Shown: positions 29,540 through 39,899, counted from the first letter of the stretch. The stretch: 64,000 nt of DNA from Prorocentrum cordatum (GCA_963575745.1 CAUYUJ010018879.1:105001-169000); one strand, 5' to 3'. Notes: generated by a model from the letters alone, not told the origin. Numbers and translations: made by a program.

Positions 29540-30160
29540 TGTCGAGGCTCCCGAGTGGATCACGTCGCCCGGCACCAGGTCGGACAACGACACCGCGGCC
29601 AGCAGGCTGAGGGCGGCGCCCGCAGACCCGCCGCACGCACGGACAGAAGCTGGCCCCGCCGCGCCCGCAGAGCGCCGCCAGCAGCACCGCGGCCCAGATC
29701 GGCAGGCACGCCCTCCGGGCGTTCGGCGCGCCCGCGCTCTCGCGGGCCGGCGAGGGGCGCGGCGGGGCCGCCTCGCACACCGGCGCCTCGCAAGGCGGGC
29801 ACGAGGGGGGCGAGCAGGGACAACCGAGAGGGAGAGCGTTGACAGAGAGCAGCAGCAGAAGAAGCAGCCAGGGGGGCAAACCTCCGAGGCCAGCCCCACC
29901 GGCTTGCAGCTCCCCTGGGATCGCACTGCAAGCCAAGGCGCCAGAGCTCCCTGGCAGAGCGAAGGGGGGAATATCAAATCATCTTTTAAAAACGCCATAA
30001 ACGTTAACTTTGGGCATTCTTCTTCTTCGGGACCAGTTGCCGAGACGGAGCCAAACACCTGGCGAGGATGAATCGTCAACTTCTCTGAGATCCAGCGGCT
30101 CCGGGCGATGTACCGGGCGTCGCGGCGTTCTCAGAGTGCTCCGGGACGTTCAAGGAGAGC
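29540..30160. other. GC-rich intergenic; possible signal-peptide-like frame
   Basis: On the minus strand near 29880-29760 a frame gives WLLLLLLLSVNALPLGC followed by CPCSPPSCPPCEAPVCE, like a hydrophobic segment plus Cys-Pro repeats. It runs on through D6 and the 29334 element, so the long frame as a whole is not a real gene. No promoter or splice evidence. Confidence 0.3.
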
Positions 30161-30167
30161 TCAGGAC

Positions 30168-30357
30168 GATCTGACCCGTGCAAATCCAAATCCGGGTCAG
30201 TCGGGATTTGTAAGAACCCGCATGATCCTGCAGGATGCTGCAAGATCCTGCACTTAAGCCAGGGTCAATGCACCCCTGGCTTTGCAGGATCCCGCAAGAA
30301 CCGGCGCTCCGGCTGACCTCCGTTTGCAATGACCCCCGTCTCTTGAGCCCCGACTTG
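30168..30357. repeat. Dispersed repeat D6, copy 4
   Basis: AAATCCGGGTCAGTCGGG, ATGATCCTGCAGGATGCTGC, CAGGATCCCGCAAGAACC and GACCCCCGTCTCTTGAGCCC in the shared order. Confidence 0.65.
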
Positions 30358-30404
30358 AAGGAATTTGACCTCGTCTGGGCCCCGTCCTAATTACCTTGGG
30401 AGCA

Positions 30405-30620
30405 GAAGAGCCCAGAATCGAAACGGTAAATCGAATCGGCGATCGACATGAATCGGATCGGCGGAAATCGGCAGCCGACTCGGAAGAGTCGAATCGGCGG
30501 AAACGGGCCAGCTTGTATGCGCCCAGTGCGAAATCGGAACCCGAATCGGAACCCCAAGCCGAATCGGATCGGAATCGGAAACCACCGAAATCGAATCGAA
30601 TCGAATCGGAGGGATCGAAC
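30405..30620. repeat. AATCGGATCGG-type degenerate array, copy 1
   Basis: Dense GAATCGGATCGGCGG and CGAATCGAATCGAATCGG words. Related blocks at 38565-38750 and 39345-39460 share ATCGGCGATCGACATGAATC and the following order. Confidence 0.7.
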
Positions 30621-30639
30621 CCAAACCCCCGACGTCGTG

Positions 30640-30790
30640 ATTTTTTCATGACGTCGCCCCCCAGAGGTCTGGACCCCTTCCCCGGGACCGGTTTTTCGTC
30701 CTGCATCGTTTTTTGACGGTCCCGAGGCCCGGGAAGGGCCCCAGAGGGCGAAAAGAGCGAAAAACCTTCCGTCGTGATTTTTTCACGACG
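30640..30790. repeat. Two CGTCGTGATTTTTTCACGACG hairpin blocks
   Basis: GACGTCGTGATTTTTTCATG (30629-30648) and CGTCGTGATTTTTTCACGAC (30768-30787) are small palindromes. They bracket a block (AGAGGTCTGGACCCC ... TCCTGCATCGTTTTTTGACG, GAAGGGCCCCAGAGGG) also recognisable at 10811-10925. Confidence 0.5.
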
Positions 30791-30988
30791 CGAGGGGGTC
30801 TGGGAATGGAGCCCTGTGGGGGCTCGTGGCCCACACGAGCCCACCGCGCCGCCCCTCGCAGGCAGCGCTCGGGGGCCTCGGAGGCCCCCGGTCGACCGGG
30901 GGTGCAGCCTCAGAGAACGGCCAAAGCCCCAAGACCGCGGGGCCAGCCCGAATGCCCACTGGCTCCTCGCACTGGAGGGACCAACTTT

Positions 30989-31151
30989 TGAAGGGGCCCT
31001 GGGACACACAAATAAATACACACAAATAAAATGATTCCCCATATTTTCCCATATTTTCTGGGTTTTTTGTCTTCGCCCCCACTTCCCATATTTTCGCATA
31101 TTTTCTGGGAATCGACGAATAATTGTGTCTGTGTGTTTTTTCCCCTCTTGA
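30989..31151 (+). mobile_element. F2 MITE, 163 bp, exact 5-bp target duplication
   Basis: TGAAGGGGCCCTGGGACACA to TTTTTTCCCCTCTTGA. ACTTT flanks both ends (30984-30988 and 31152-31156). Confidence 0.9.
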
Positions 31152-31284
31152 ACTTTTTTCGTAAGCGGCGAGGCGGCGAACTCCGCACCAGCGCAACAGC
31201 TAGATAGGGGCACCAGCTGGCGAACTGGCCGGCGTGCAGGGAGGGAGCGGGGAGGCCGACGAGAGGAATGAGGGACGCTGGAGG

Positions 31285-31420
31285 AACAGGCACACAGGCA
31301 TAAAGATAAACCTTCGGCGCTCCGCGCGGAGTTCTTGGATCTGCGCTGGAGCCCCCCTCCCTCGCACGCGGAGCGCGCCAGGGGCGGCGCCGGAGGCGCC
31401 GCCAGGGGGGCTCAGCGATC
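31285..31420. mobile_element. F10 element, left part only
   Basis: GCATAAAGATAAACCTTCGG, CGCTCCGCGCGGAGTTCTTGG and the GC-rich middle with GGCGGCGCCGGAGGCGCCGC. The right arm is missing after GGGGGGCTCAGCG. Confidence 0.55.
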
Positions 31421-31589
31421 AAGGCAACTCGCCTGGCGATCTGTTTCTGGATGAGGTTGTGGGGATACGCGAAGTGTGTTTTTTCTGTGCCTTCCCCGAA
31501 GACACAGAGAGCCTCTCAGAGTGCGCGAGGGCTTCTGAGAAGTGCCTCCGCCTTCGGAGAAGGCCTTCTCCTTCTCATTTCCCCCCATC

Positions 31590-31980
31590 GCTCGCCGCCG
31601 ACATACCGCCGAAAGCCTCGAAGACATCGGCGGCGACGACGACGACAACCTGGACGAGCCCGTTCCTGGAGGGCCTGGGGGATGGGCTGCACCGCCGCGT
31701 GGAGCTCGAAGATGTCGCGCCTGGCCCGAGGAGGGCAGCAAAGAAGGGGGGGAGGCGAGGGAGGGGATCCTGGCTGTCTTGCATTTCTTGGTTCTCGCCG
31801 ACGCGCGCTGCTGCAGCACCAGGGCCTGACCCTTACTTGCTCGAGCGCTGCGCTCCGAACAATTATTTATCGGATCGTTGAAACTCATACGCGACGGCTC
31901 AAGCAAGCCAACGCTTGTCTAACATAAATCAAGCAAGGTAGAGAGGACTTTCATCTGGCTCTCGCGCTCTCGCCCCGACC
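31590..31980. other. Intergenic, no feature recognised
   Basis: Ordinary sequence without a domain-bearing frame. Confidence 0.4.
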
Positions 31981-31984
31981 GTGC

Positions 31985-32121
31985 TTGGTGGTTCAAAGAT
32001 TGGGTCCTGATGGGTGGGGTCCTAAGGATAGGAAGGTATCCGAGGGTGGATCGACATTGTTTGAAGCACCTCGTCCTCAGGACCCCATCCCTCAGGACCT
32101 CCCTCGTCTTTGAACCACCGA
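31985..32121. mobile_element. MITE with TTGGTGGTTCAAAGA ends
   Basis: Left TTGGTGGTTCAAAGATTGGG, right inverse TCTTTGAACCACCGA. GGTCCTGA words continue the inverted arms inward (TGGGTCCTGATGGGTGGGG against CCCCATCCCTCAGGACC). About 137 bp, one copy here. Confidence 0.7.
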
Positions 32122-32126
32122 AGTAC

Positions 32127-32250
32127 GGGAGACCATGCGCACGACGATCCCAGAGACCATACGGGAAACCATGCAGCAAACCACGCGGGAGACCATACGG
32201 GAGATCACACCGCAGACCACACGGGAGTCCACACGGGACCACGGGCCTCC
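32127..32250. repeat. ~12-bp minisatellite ACACGGGAGACC
   Basis: Ten or so degenerate units such as ATACGGGAAACC, ACGCGGGAGACC and ACACGGGAGTCC. Confidence 0.75.
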
Positions 32251-32404
32251 GGCTCCGGGTCCAGGGCTCACACACGGCCCTACTAAGCAATGTGTACACG
32301 GTGGGACTCATGCAGACACACCCTGTAAGGGCTCGTTATAAAAATGCTCCCGATAACGCCCGTGACTGGCCCCGCTCGCCCCCCCCCCCCTCCACCCTCT
32401 GGTC

Positions 32405-32555
32405 ACGTTCGGCGGTGGACAAACCTCCCTTCAGTAAACCTCCCTTCAGTGACGACGGCCTAGGACCGAAACCGACGGACCTGGACCCGCAGAAACGACG
32501 GCCGCGACGCCTTCTCGCGAACCGAACAAGGCCGATTCGCTAGTCGACGTGCCAG
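32405..32555 (+). repeat. Dispersed repeat D10, copy 1, with conserved frame
   Basis: Related to 52523-52663. Both translate, in the plus strand, to a Pro/Lys/Arg-rich tail: here VDKPPFSKPPFSDD then GPKP, RRPRRLLANRTRPIR and a stop; there MDRPPFSKTWFSEND then RPKP, RPRRPLESRKRTIH and a stop. The stop falls at the aligned position in both. It could be the tail of an unknown mobile-element protein or simple DNA homology. Confidence 0.45.
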
Positions 32556-32621
32556 GGCAGGAGGTCTGTCAACCTCCGACACGCCACCACTCGCGTCCCG
32601 GACGGCGCCCGGCGCGACGCG

Positions 32622-32897
32622 GGACACGGCCCCCCGAAGAGCACATCGGCTTCGCGCTCCCAGCGCAACGATCCCTAAGTGAAGAGGTCCCAGGACACAC
32701 AAATAAATACACACAAATAAAAATATTCCCAGTATTTTCCCATATTTTCGGGGTTGTTGTCTTCCCCCCCACTTCCCATATTTTCCCATACTTTCTGGGG
32801 AATCGACGATTCATTGTGTCTGTGTGATGTTTCCCCTCCTGAACACGGCCCCCCGAAGAGCACATCGGCTTCGCGCTCCCAGGGCGGCGATCCCCAA
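32622..32897. repeat. 57-bp direct repeats flanking an F2 element
   Basis: ACACGGCCCCCCGAAGAGCA then CATCGGCTTCGCGCTCCCAG occurs at 32622-32680 and again at 32841-32897, with an F2 element between. Further degenerate ~45-60 bp units (CACGGGGTGCACGCTCCAGG and similar, ending in AGACTG) continue to about 33050, so F2 probably entered a tandem array. Confidence 0.65.
32680..32842 (+). mobile_element. F2 MITE, 163 bp, no 5-bp duplication
   Basis: TGAAGAGGTCCCAGGACACA to TGTTTCCCCTCCTGA. The immediate flanks CTAAG and ACACG differ, unlike the other good copies; unequal exchange between the flanking array units could explain this. Confidence 0.85.
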
Positions 32898-33059
32898 GAG
32901 ACTGCACGGGGTGCACGCTCCAGGGCCACGGCCCCTCGTAGACTGCACGATAGGCTCGCGCCGCGCGGGGACCACGGGCCCTCGTGGGTTGCACACGCTG
33001 GGCTCGCGCTCCCGGGGCCGCGCTCTCTTGAGAGACTGTGCGGCGTCCGCGGCGCCGGG

Positions 33060-33390
33060 GCCGCGATCCCCCCCTCCATCAATCACGCCGTGTCCGCGCC
33101 CCCTCCTCCTCCACCCACTTCCCCCCCCCTCGGCCCCGCCCGTCATCGCACGGGAGCTGGAGCTCTGGCCCCATGCCAGGAGCCGTCGAGGTACGAGGCT
33201 TGCACGGCCCCGTGACGCGAGAGCACCATGCACGGCCCGCGCACAGTACCCGAGCACGGACCCCCTTGCACCCCCTGGCAGCGCGCAGAGGTGGAGAGGG
33301 GGAGGGGGGAAGGCGTCTTAGAAACTTAGAAGCAGGGGTGCTTCTGCGAAGCCTTCCCCCCCTCCCCCCACCCCCCTCTGCGCGCGGCCG
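33060..33390. other. Intergenic with short GGGGGAGG fold-back
   Basis: GGAGAGGGGGAGGGGGGAAG (33292-33311) faces GAAGCCTTCCCCCCTCCCCC (33353-33372), a small copy of the element at 36408-36524. No gene recognised. Confidence 0.5.
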
Positions 33391-33394
33391 AATA

Positions 33395-33570
33395 CAGTCG
33401 GGGCCTTGACCTAAGGAACCCAAAATAAGGAACGAGGCCCCTTTTTTCCATGAGTTAACCTTCCATTTCCGATCGAAAACACAAGGAAAACATGAGGCAC
33501 GCTGCGAAACACTTAAGGAACGCGGAGCCCCTCCCCAACGAAAAGGGTTCCTTCTTCAGGGCCCCGACTG
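33395..33570. mobile_element. F8 MITE, copy 2, 176 bp, TA on both sides
   Basis: CAGTCGGGGCCTTGACCTAA to TTCAGGGCCCCGACTG. TA at 33393-33394 and 33571-33572. About 85% identical to 22007-22182 by eye. Confidence 0.8.
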
Positions 33571-33790
33571 TACCCCCTCCCTGGCACGACCCGCGCGAGC
33601 AGACTTTACTGTCCGACGAGATACTCCAGCACCGCGCGCGCGCCCTCTCCGAGGGCTCCGGGCTCGCGGGCCGGCTCCACTGGCGCCTCGAGAACGACGA
33701 CGACGACGCGCCGCGCCCCCACGCGCCGCACCCAATCCGCGGGCAGGGGCGCAGCCGGAGGCCGCCGCCGAGGCCCCCGCCGTATCTTGC

Positions 33791-33907
33791 CGATGCCGCC
33801 GCCCTCCGAGTAGAGGCTCTGCTCCAGGGACTCCCGCTTCAGGTCCACCTCCCTGAACTTGTCCATGGTGTCCATCCTCTCCTCGGCCATCCGCTTCTTG
33901 AACGCGT
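33791..33907 (-). CDS. Candidate 117-bp exon (charged helix)
   Basis: Minus strand: GCGGCCCGGCAG precedes a frame encoding DAFKKRMAEERMDTMDKFRE then VDLKRESLEQSLYSEGGGI, followed by GCAAGA, a possible GC donor (GC-AG introns are common in dinoflagellates). The strongly charged, heptad-like sequence is unlike the GC shadow frames nearby. The other strand has a competing frame (LLSDEILQHRARALSEGSG, at 33608-33660) next to it. No partner exon is proven. Confidence 0.35.
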
Positions 33908-34195
33908 CTGCCGGGCCGCGGCGCCCCGCGGCACGTGTGCTGTCGGACGAGCGCGTTCCACGACTCGCCAAGTAGTTGCACCACTCGCAAATGGCCTGGA
34001 TCCGCCGCGGGGGATCAACGACGCATTACTTCGAATTAGACATGTGCTTTTCGGCCGTCTGCGAGCAAGCACTTTGCGAGCAGTGGACGGCGCTTGGTGA
34101 TGCTCTGCCATTCCTGTTCGCCCGTTGCGCTTACAGACACTCTGGCGGGGGCCGGGGCGCCAGGACGCGCCGCCCTGCCCCAGCCTCCTTGAGCG

Positions 34196-34360
34196 TTAGG
34201 CCGGGCATGTCCTCCCGGGGGCGAGTTTTGGGCGAAAACCCAAAACATGATCCAACAATGCCCCAACATAGTAACACAAACAATCAGCAGAATCGTCCCC
34301 CGACCGTGTTTCGACCATCTCTTCGAGTACCCCTCCTGTAGAGGGGCACGCCCGACTTGC
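34196..34360. mobile_element. F1 MITE, 165 bp, exact 8-bp target duplication
   Basis: Ends TTAGGCCGGGCATGTCCTCC and inverse GAGGGGCACGCCCGACTTGC. CTTGAGCG flanks both sides (34188-34195 and 34361-34368) exactly, supporting a hAT-type origin. Confidence 0.9.
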
Positions 34361-34466
34361 CTTGAGCGCCCCCAGACAGCCTGCTGCCGCGCGCCTCGAG
34401 GGCGCGCAGGAGCTGCGGGCCGAGAAGCAGCAGCTGCGCGCCGTCTGGGAGATCCGCGGCCGTGAG

Positions 34467-34629
34467 TGAAGGGGCCCTGGGACACACAAATAAATACACA
34501 CAAATGAACATGTTCCCCATGTTTTCCCATATTTTCTGGGTTTTTGTCTTCCCCCCCACTTACCATATTTTCCCATATTTTCTGGAAAATCTACGAATAA
34601 TTGTGTCTGTGTGTTTTTTCCCCTCATGA
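34467..34629 (+). mobile_element. F2 MITE, 163 bp, exact 5-bp target duplication
   Basis: TGAAGGGGCCCTGGGACACA to TTTTTTCCCCTCATGA. GTGAG flanks both ends (34462-34466 and 34630-34634). Confidence 0.9.
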
Positions 34630-34724
34630 GTGAGGTGTACAGCTCACGCTCACGCGCGGCAGGACGGTGGCGCCAGAGGGAATCCACCACCATCAGATTT
34701 CACGGGCCAAGAAAGGCACAGTGG

Positions 34725-34918
34725 TCGGGTCGGGCGAAAGGGGGGGATAGCAAAGGGGGGGTTTGAGAATCAGCTCACGGAGCTGATTTTCCCGGCGCCT
34801 CCCGGCGCTGGAGGCGGCTATGTATCGAGGAATGGTCCCTCGGCGAGGCCGAAACCAGCTGCATGCAGCAAATTTCGTAACCCCCCCTTTCCCAATCCCC
34901 CCCTTTCGTCCGGCCCGA
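34725..34918. mobile_element. F12 MITE, 194 bp, 5-bp target duplication
   Basis: Left TCGGGTCGGGCGAAAGGGGG then GGATAGCAAAGGGGGGG; the right end is the inverse of TCGGGCCGGACGAAAGGGGG, GGATTGGGAAAGGGGGGG. AGTGG occurs on both sides (34720-34724 and 34919-34923). The right two thirds recur at 43203-43302. Confidence 0.75.
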
Positions 34919-35106
34919 AGTGGGGGCTCGGCCACAGGAAACCTCCGCAAGAAACCCAACCATGAAATCCGCGCTTTGTTCAATGAGAATCCAAATTTGT
35001 CGATCGAAAATCATCCAGATCTTATTGGGGACCCCTCGAAGTCCAAGAAACCCAGGGCACCCTGGCAAAATCCAACTGGATTCTTGGCACGCGCCCCCAT
35101 TGTATA

Positions 35107-35247
35107 CAATAAACTGTTTCGCTGTCGGAGGCGCCTGTCCCAGGGCGACTGGAAAGCTTCTTCCCGTACGGTGGCACGGCAAGGTATAAACTTTCCGGCC
35201 GCCCTGGGGCAGCGCCCCCAGTGGCGGAACGGCTTATTCTCCACCAT
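35107..35247. mobile_element. Fold-back element, ~54-bp arms
   Basis: AATAAACTGTTTCGCTGTCG, CGCCTGTCCCAGGGCGACTG, GAAAG on the left faces the inverse of AATAAGCCGTTCCGCCACTG, CGCTGCCCCAGGGCGGCCGG, AAAG. The arms match at about three positions in four. The loop is only about 30 bp. Confidence 0.65.
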
Positions 35248-35352
35248 TCTTCATCCCAAAATGGGCGCCGTCTGGATCCAGCGGCCGTGAGGTGTACAGC
35301 TTACGTCCAGGCGGCGGCCAGTGGCGCCAGAGTCAATCTATCACCATCAATA

Positions 35353-35629
35353 GAGGCCTCCTAGATGGGGTCGGAGTAGATGGGGTCGGAGGATCGCGCC
35401 GCATGGCCGATACACCGGCAATGCATCGGCGATGCATCGCCGATGCACCGGTGATGCATCCTCGAAGTCGGCGATGCATCGGCGACGTCGATCGAAGCAA
35501 ATGCATCGGCGACATCGGCAATGCATCGGCGAAGCAAATCGGGCTGCACATCGAGCCGCATCGGCGATGCATCGGCGATGCGGCGCGATCCTCCGACCCC
35601 GTCTACTCCGACCCGATCTGGGAGGCCTA
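35353..35629. mobile_element. F11 fold-back element, intact copy
   Basis: Arms of about 65 bp: AGGCCTCCTAGATGGGGTCG, GAGTAGATGGGGTCGGAGGA, TCGCGCCGCAT against a near-perfect inverse at the right end. The core is a GCATCGGCGATGCATCGGCG array. The GATGCATC palindrome recurs about eight times, so any strand can fold in many registers. It is the reference for the split copy at 741-1099. Confidence 0.8.
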
Positions 35630-35639
35630 GAATCCAAGT

Positions 35640-36400
35640 TGTGGCAGCCTGCGCTCGAGACATGCTGAGGAAGTCACACAGGTGCCCAAACTGCGCCCCG
35701 TACTGAAAACTCTGCGTCGCCGAAGGCGAGGGAGCTCCAACCACTGGCAGCCACTGGCAGCGCAGGCCAGCGACCTGGGAAGCGCGCTGCGTGCGCACAT
35801 GATGGCACTGTCCGTCTCGAGGTGGCCCACGCTCGTGACACAGCGCTGGCCTCAAGCAGCGACGCTGCACGATTGGGCTACAACTGTCGCTGGATAGGCT
35901 GGAACTCATAACGTCCTACGCTTGGATGCCCCCATTGGGACACGGCGGTTCACGCGCTCCCACACCCGATGAGCGACGATCGAAAACGGGTATTACGCCA
36001 GATGGCACAGCGACCTTACGCGGTTGCTTGCGCGGGCCGCCAGCGCGGCACGCTACAATGGAGACGAGGGCGCTTACGCGCGACCTTACGCCGGCAGCTT
36101 GCGCGCCCATGTCGGCGCAGACGACCTGGTGTTCCTGCGCCGCGCAGATGGCGTGCCCGCATAAACCGCACTCTTCGACGGTGCATCAGCGGAGCGCCAG
36201 CGGCGAGCGCAAAGAGGCCCGGGTTGAGCTGCCAGCCGTGACAGGAAGGACGATGCGGCGGGACGACGCGGCGGACTCCTGTCGTGGCGACGTGGCGCTG
36301 GTCTCGGGCACCGCGTGGGTCGTCTGGTCTTCAGCGATTGCCACGATTCGATGGCGAGGAGCGGTCAAGGCTGGCCTGGTTCAGGCCTGTTGGCGGCGTG
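35640..36400. other. Intergenic, no feature recognised
   Basis: Mid-to-high GC. Frames are short or shadow-like. Words GCGCGACCTTACGC recur near 36012-36092 without clear structure. Confidence 0.4.
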
Positions 36401-36407
36401 CAGAGGG

Positions 36408-36524
36408 TGGTCGGGGGAGGGGGACGGTTTCTGAGGAGGAGGCTGCCTCTCAGGAGGCGCCCGGGGCCCGCGCCTTCTGAGAGGCAAGGCGCTTCTAGGA
36501 AGCCTTCCCCCCTCCCCCAGATGC
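36408..36524. mobile_element. Short fold-back with GGGGGAGG...CTTCCCCCCTCCCCC ends
   Basis: GGGGGAGGGGGACGGTTTCTG faces CTAGGAAGCCTTCCCCCCTC. CTTCTGAGA words lie inside. Related pieces at 33292-33372, 39745-39830 and 42951-43074 share GAAGGCTTCTGAG and the Pu/Py ends. Confidence 0.55.
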
Positions 36525-36588
36525 TCCCCCCGTTCTGCGCGTGGCCGAGGTTCGACGCCGAAGAATGTTCCAGGCTGGCCTGCGTGTA

Positions 36589-36753
36589 CACCCTGCGAAA
36601 TGCTTAAGAAATCATGGGTTAAGAAATTCATAGTCTCAGTACTTGAATAAAAACCCAAAATTTCCATTCAAACATTAGGATTTACATTGAAACATTAAGA
36701 TTAATCGAGACTCTGGCCGAAAATGCAAGTTTTCTTAAGCATCGCCTAAGGTG
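36589..36753. mobile_element. F5 MITE, copy 2, 165 bp, TA-flanked
   Basis: CACCCTGCGAAATGCTTAAG to CTTAAGCATCGCCTAAGGTG. TA at 36587-36588 and 36754-36755. Nearly identical to 3240-3404. Confidence 0.85.
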
Positions 36754-36786
36754 TACAATCAAATCTTGAGCGACTTCCGCGACCTG

Positions 36787-36850
36787 CCATCGCTCCGACG
36801 TCCATTCCGTGTGCACTTGTCGGCTTCGTGCGTCTCTGTTCCGCGGATCC
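36787..36850. repeat. F6 left-end fragment
   Basis: TGCCATCGCTCCGACGTCCA, then GGCTTCGTGCGTCTCTGTTC; the right half is missing. Confidence 0.5.
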
Positions 36851-36916
36851 GAGGCAGCGAGCACGCCCAGAAAAAGAAGCGCGTCAGAGGCGGGGCTGTC
36901 CTACGACGTCGAGCAC

Positions 36917-36970
36917 CTCCTTCTTCTTTGCCAGCACCTCGTCGTGCAAGGATTGGTTATCCTTGTCCAC
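36917..36970 (-). CDS. Candidate 54-bp micro-exon (coiled-coil-like)
   Basis: Minus strand: CACCCGAGTGCCGAG precedes 54 bases encoding VDKDNQSLHDEVLAKKKE, followed by GTGCTC. Boundaries AG and GT, phase 0. The same frame continues (VLDVVGQ) if the donor is not used. Composition fits a coiled coil and not the surrounding GC shadows. Unproven without transcripts. Confidence 0.35.
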
Positions 36971-37109
36971 CTCGGCACTCGGGTGGAGTGGCAGCGCCCC
37001 GCGGACCCCTCTCTTCCCCCCTCTCCCTCCAACTCTTCTCCCTGTCTCGCTCCTCCGCCGCCCCCTTCGGAACCTGCAGCTCAGGCGCGAATTCGCTGCC
37101 GACTCCAAA

Positions 37110-38560
37110 ACCATGGGTGCCGGAACTGTGTCTGCGACACGCGTGTTTTAATACCATGCGCTTCCTCGTCCTCTCTCCACAAGTTCGAACCCTCCTCGTC
37201 CTCTCTCCAAAACTTCGAACCCTCCTCGTCCCCTGCCCCTCCTCCCTGCCCCACAGCTTCGAACCCTTCCTCGTCCTCCCTCCACCTCCCCCCTCTCCCC
37301 TCTCCATCACGGGAAGGAGGGGTCACGGGGAACGAAGCGAGACGGAGCGGGGGGAGACCGGAAGGCGAGGAGCAGGAGCAGGAGCACGAGCTGGGGAAGT
37401 GAGGCAGACGGATGACCAGCAGCAGGGGCACGTACACGGGCGGAAGAGGCAGACAGGAGCGTCACGAGCATGAACACGAATCTTATGACAAGAGACAGAT
37501 GACCAACGACTGACTGACGAACGACTGACGACTACCAATCGCCTGACCGAATCCCACCGCGCCTCCTCCTAATTCCGCCTGCCCCTGCTCACTGTCCCCC
37601 CCTCGCCCCCCTCGCACTGGCTCGGTCGCTGCTGAGCCGAGGGATCAGCTCGGGGAGAAGGGCGCCGAAGTCGTCACCGGTAGACGGCCCGATCATGTGG
37701 ATCGAAACTACAGTGGCCTCTGGCCCGAGGCTCGGAGCAGGACCGAACTTGCCAAGAGAGGCCACAAGAGGCCAGCAGGGAGCACAGCTGCTGCGCATTG
37801 TTACTGGCACTGCCGCCATACCCACAACTCCGTACCCCGCCCCCCGATCCCCCCTGGCCGAGGACGATGTCGTCGTCGTCGCCCAGGGCGCCGCCGCCGC
37901 CGTCGCCGCTGCCGCTGCCGACGCCGCCCTCGCCCCCGACTGGGGAGGCAAACAAAAAACGGTACCACTGCTCCCCGCACCTCTCCCCGGGCGCGCCCTG
38001 CCCAGGACTTCCAGGCGAGCCCAGCGGGGTGGCGACGAGGGCCCCCCGGGGCGCCAACACACAAGCAGGGGAGCGCGGGCGGAAGGCCGCGGCGTCGCCA
38101 CCTCCTCCTCCGACCGACGCGTCCGGGATCGCGCCCGCGCGCGCGGGCCAGCGGGCCGAGGAGGCCGCGGTCGCGATCTCCCGCGCGCGCCGCTGGAGGT
38201 CCGCCTGGCGGGGCGGAGGCGGGGAGGGCCCGGAGGGGGGGGGGGCGCGCAGGCGGGGGGAGGCGGCGGCGCGCAGGCGGCCGCAGGGGGGGGGTTGGGG
38301 GCCGCCGCGCCGCCGCGCCAGCGCCGACGCCGCGGAGGGAGAGGGTGATGCCTGTGCGATCACCGCGCGGGCGTCAGATCGGCGCATTTGTTGTTCTGTT
38401 GTCAGTCTCTTCCCCCACGTCCACGTGAGATCGGAGCCGCGCCGCCGGCCGCCGCTCGCTCGCGATCAAGATGTGCAGGGGAGGGAGGTGGTGTTTTTTT
38501 TGTTTGTGGGGAGCGGGCAGCAGGGCTCGATCTCAATCTTGTGTGTGTGCCGTTGCAGGA
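37110..38560. other. GC-rich intergenic; possible minus-strand coding pieces
   Basis: Minus frame near 37720-37620 reads ATVVSIHMIGPSTGDDFGA then LLPELIPRLSSDRA, which looks protein-like. Near 38210-38110 ADLQRRAREIATAASSARW follows a CCCGCCAG acceptor-like site. Neither has a supported pair of splice sites. Long frames on both strands come from GC bias. Confidence 0.3.
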
Positions 38561-38564
38561 GAGC

Positions 38565-38750
38565 CCGGAATCGAATCGACAAGTCGGATCGGCGATCGAC
38601 ATGAATCGGATCGGCGGAAACTGGCAGGCTAGTAGGCCTCCCTTGAGGAATCCGAGCCCACATCGGAGCCCGAAGTCGAATCGGATCGCATGATCGGGAT
38701 CGGAAACCGTCGAAACCGAATGGGGTCGAATCGAAGGGATCGAAAGGAGC
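38565..38750. repeat. AATCGGATCGG-type block, copy 2
   Basis: GAATCGAATCGACAAGTCGG, ATCGGCGATCGACATGAATC, GCAGGCTAGTAGGCC, GGATCGGAAACCGTCGAAAC. A third, shorter block at 39345-39460 shares AATCGACAAGTCGCATCG and GGCAGGCGAGTAGGCC. Confidence 0.65.
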
Positions 38751-38959
38751 CCGGCGTTGTCGTGCCGTCTGCGGTGTCCCCCCGTGCCGCCCTCGCGCCG
38801 CCCCCCTGCTGCAGAGCGAGGTCGGAACGGAGGCGGCCCACGAGGTCGCCCAACAAAAAAACACCGTGCTCGGGTCGGGCGCCCCGGCGGACCGCACCCC
38901 CCCGACAGAGCACCACCGAGGAGCAGTCCTGGGAGCACTGCCGTAGCAAACAGACTGAA

Positions 38960-39040
38960 CCGTCTCACTCCTCCGCCTCCTCCTCATCCTCCTCCTCCTC
39001 CGCCTCCTCCTCCTCCTCCTCCGCCTCCTCCTCCTCCTCC
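38960..39040. repeat. TCC array
   Basis: CCTCCTCCTCATCCTCC-type repeats; low-complexity frames only. Confidence 0.9.
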
Positions 39041-39586
39041 AAGCGAGGAGGCTCCCGGACGACGCTGCGCCAGGATTGCTCGGCGGGGTATCGCTGCGTT
39101 GATACATCTGGCAGGCGAGGAGACGAGGTGAGGCAGCGGCCACGAGCCAGGTCCCCGGGGCCGCTCTAGCCCCGAACCAACCGGATGCCTCGAGTTCAGA
39201 GGCCCTCGGCGCGGGCGTCACGCCCGAGGAGGCTCGCGCCCCGTCGGTCGAGACGGCAGGGAGCCCGTCCTTTCTCCAGGCCGCCGAGGAGGGAGGGGAG
39301 GGGGGGAGAGGGGGATCAGAAGGGAGCAGGCGAGCCCAGGAAGGAATCGACAAGTCGCATCGTCGACCAAAATGACTCGGATCGGCAGAGATCGGCAGCC
39401 CGGGTCGGGAGGAGACGCATCGGCAACCATCGGCAGGCGAGTAGGCCCCCTATGGGACTCCCCCTCTCCTAGATCTAACAACCCCAACCTGTCGCGTGAG
39501 CAACAGAAGCGACTCATCAGGAGCATCGCGCGAATACGTCAAGAGCAGTGCCTGGACCTGTTGGCGGCGCGCCCAAGGGGGTAGGG

Positions 39587-39741
39587 TCAGATCGGGCATG
39601 TCCTCCTACAGGCGAAGTTTGGCCCCCTCACCCAAAAACATGCAAAAGCAACTATCGTCAAAACTAATCGAAAAATCGTCCCCAGACTATGTTTCGACTA
39701 TCTTTGAATATTCCTTCTGTAGAGGGACATGCCCGACGTAA
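39587..39741. mobile_element. F1 MITE, 155 bp, exact 8-bp target duplication
   Basis: Ends TCAGATCGGGCATGTCCTCC and inverse GAGGGACATGCCCGACGTAA. GGGTAGGG flanks both ends exactly (39579-39586 and 39742-39749). Cleanest copy of the family here together with 34196-34360. Confidence 0.9.
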
Positions 39742-39899
39742 GGGTAGGGGGAGGAGGGAAGGCTTCTGAGCAGGATGGCTGCTTTTCAGAAGGCGCCGGC
39801 ACTGCACCTTACAGATCAGGCCCGCGCCCTCTGAGAAGCAGGGGTGCCTCTGAGGAGAGCCCCCCCGCTCACCCCGGAGGGCAACGATCGGGGAGGACT

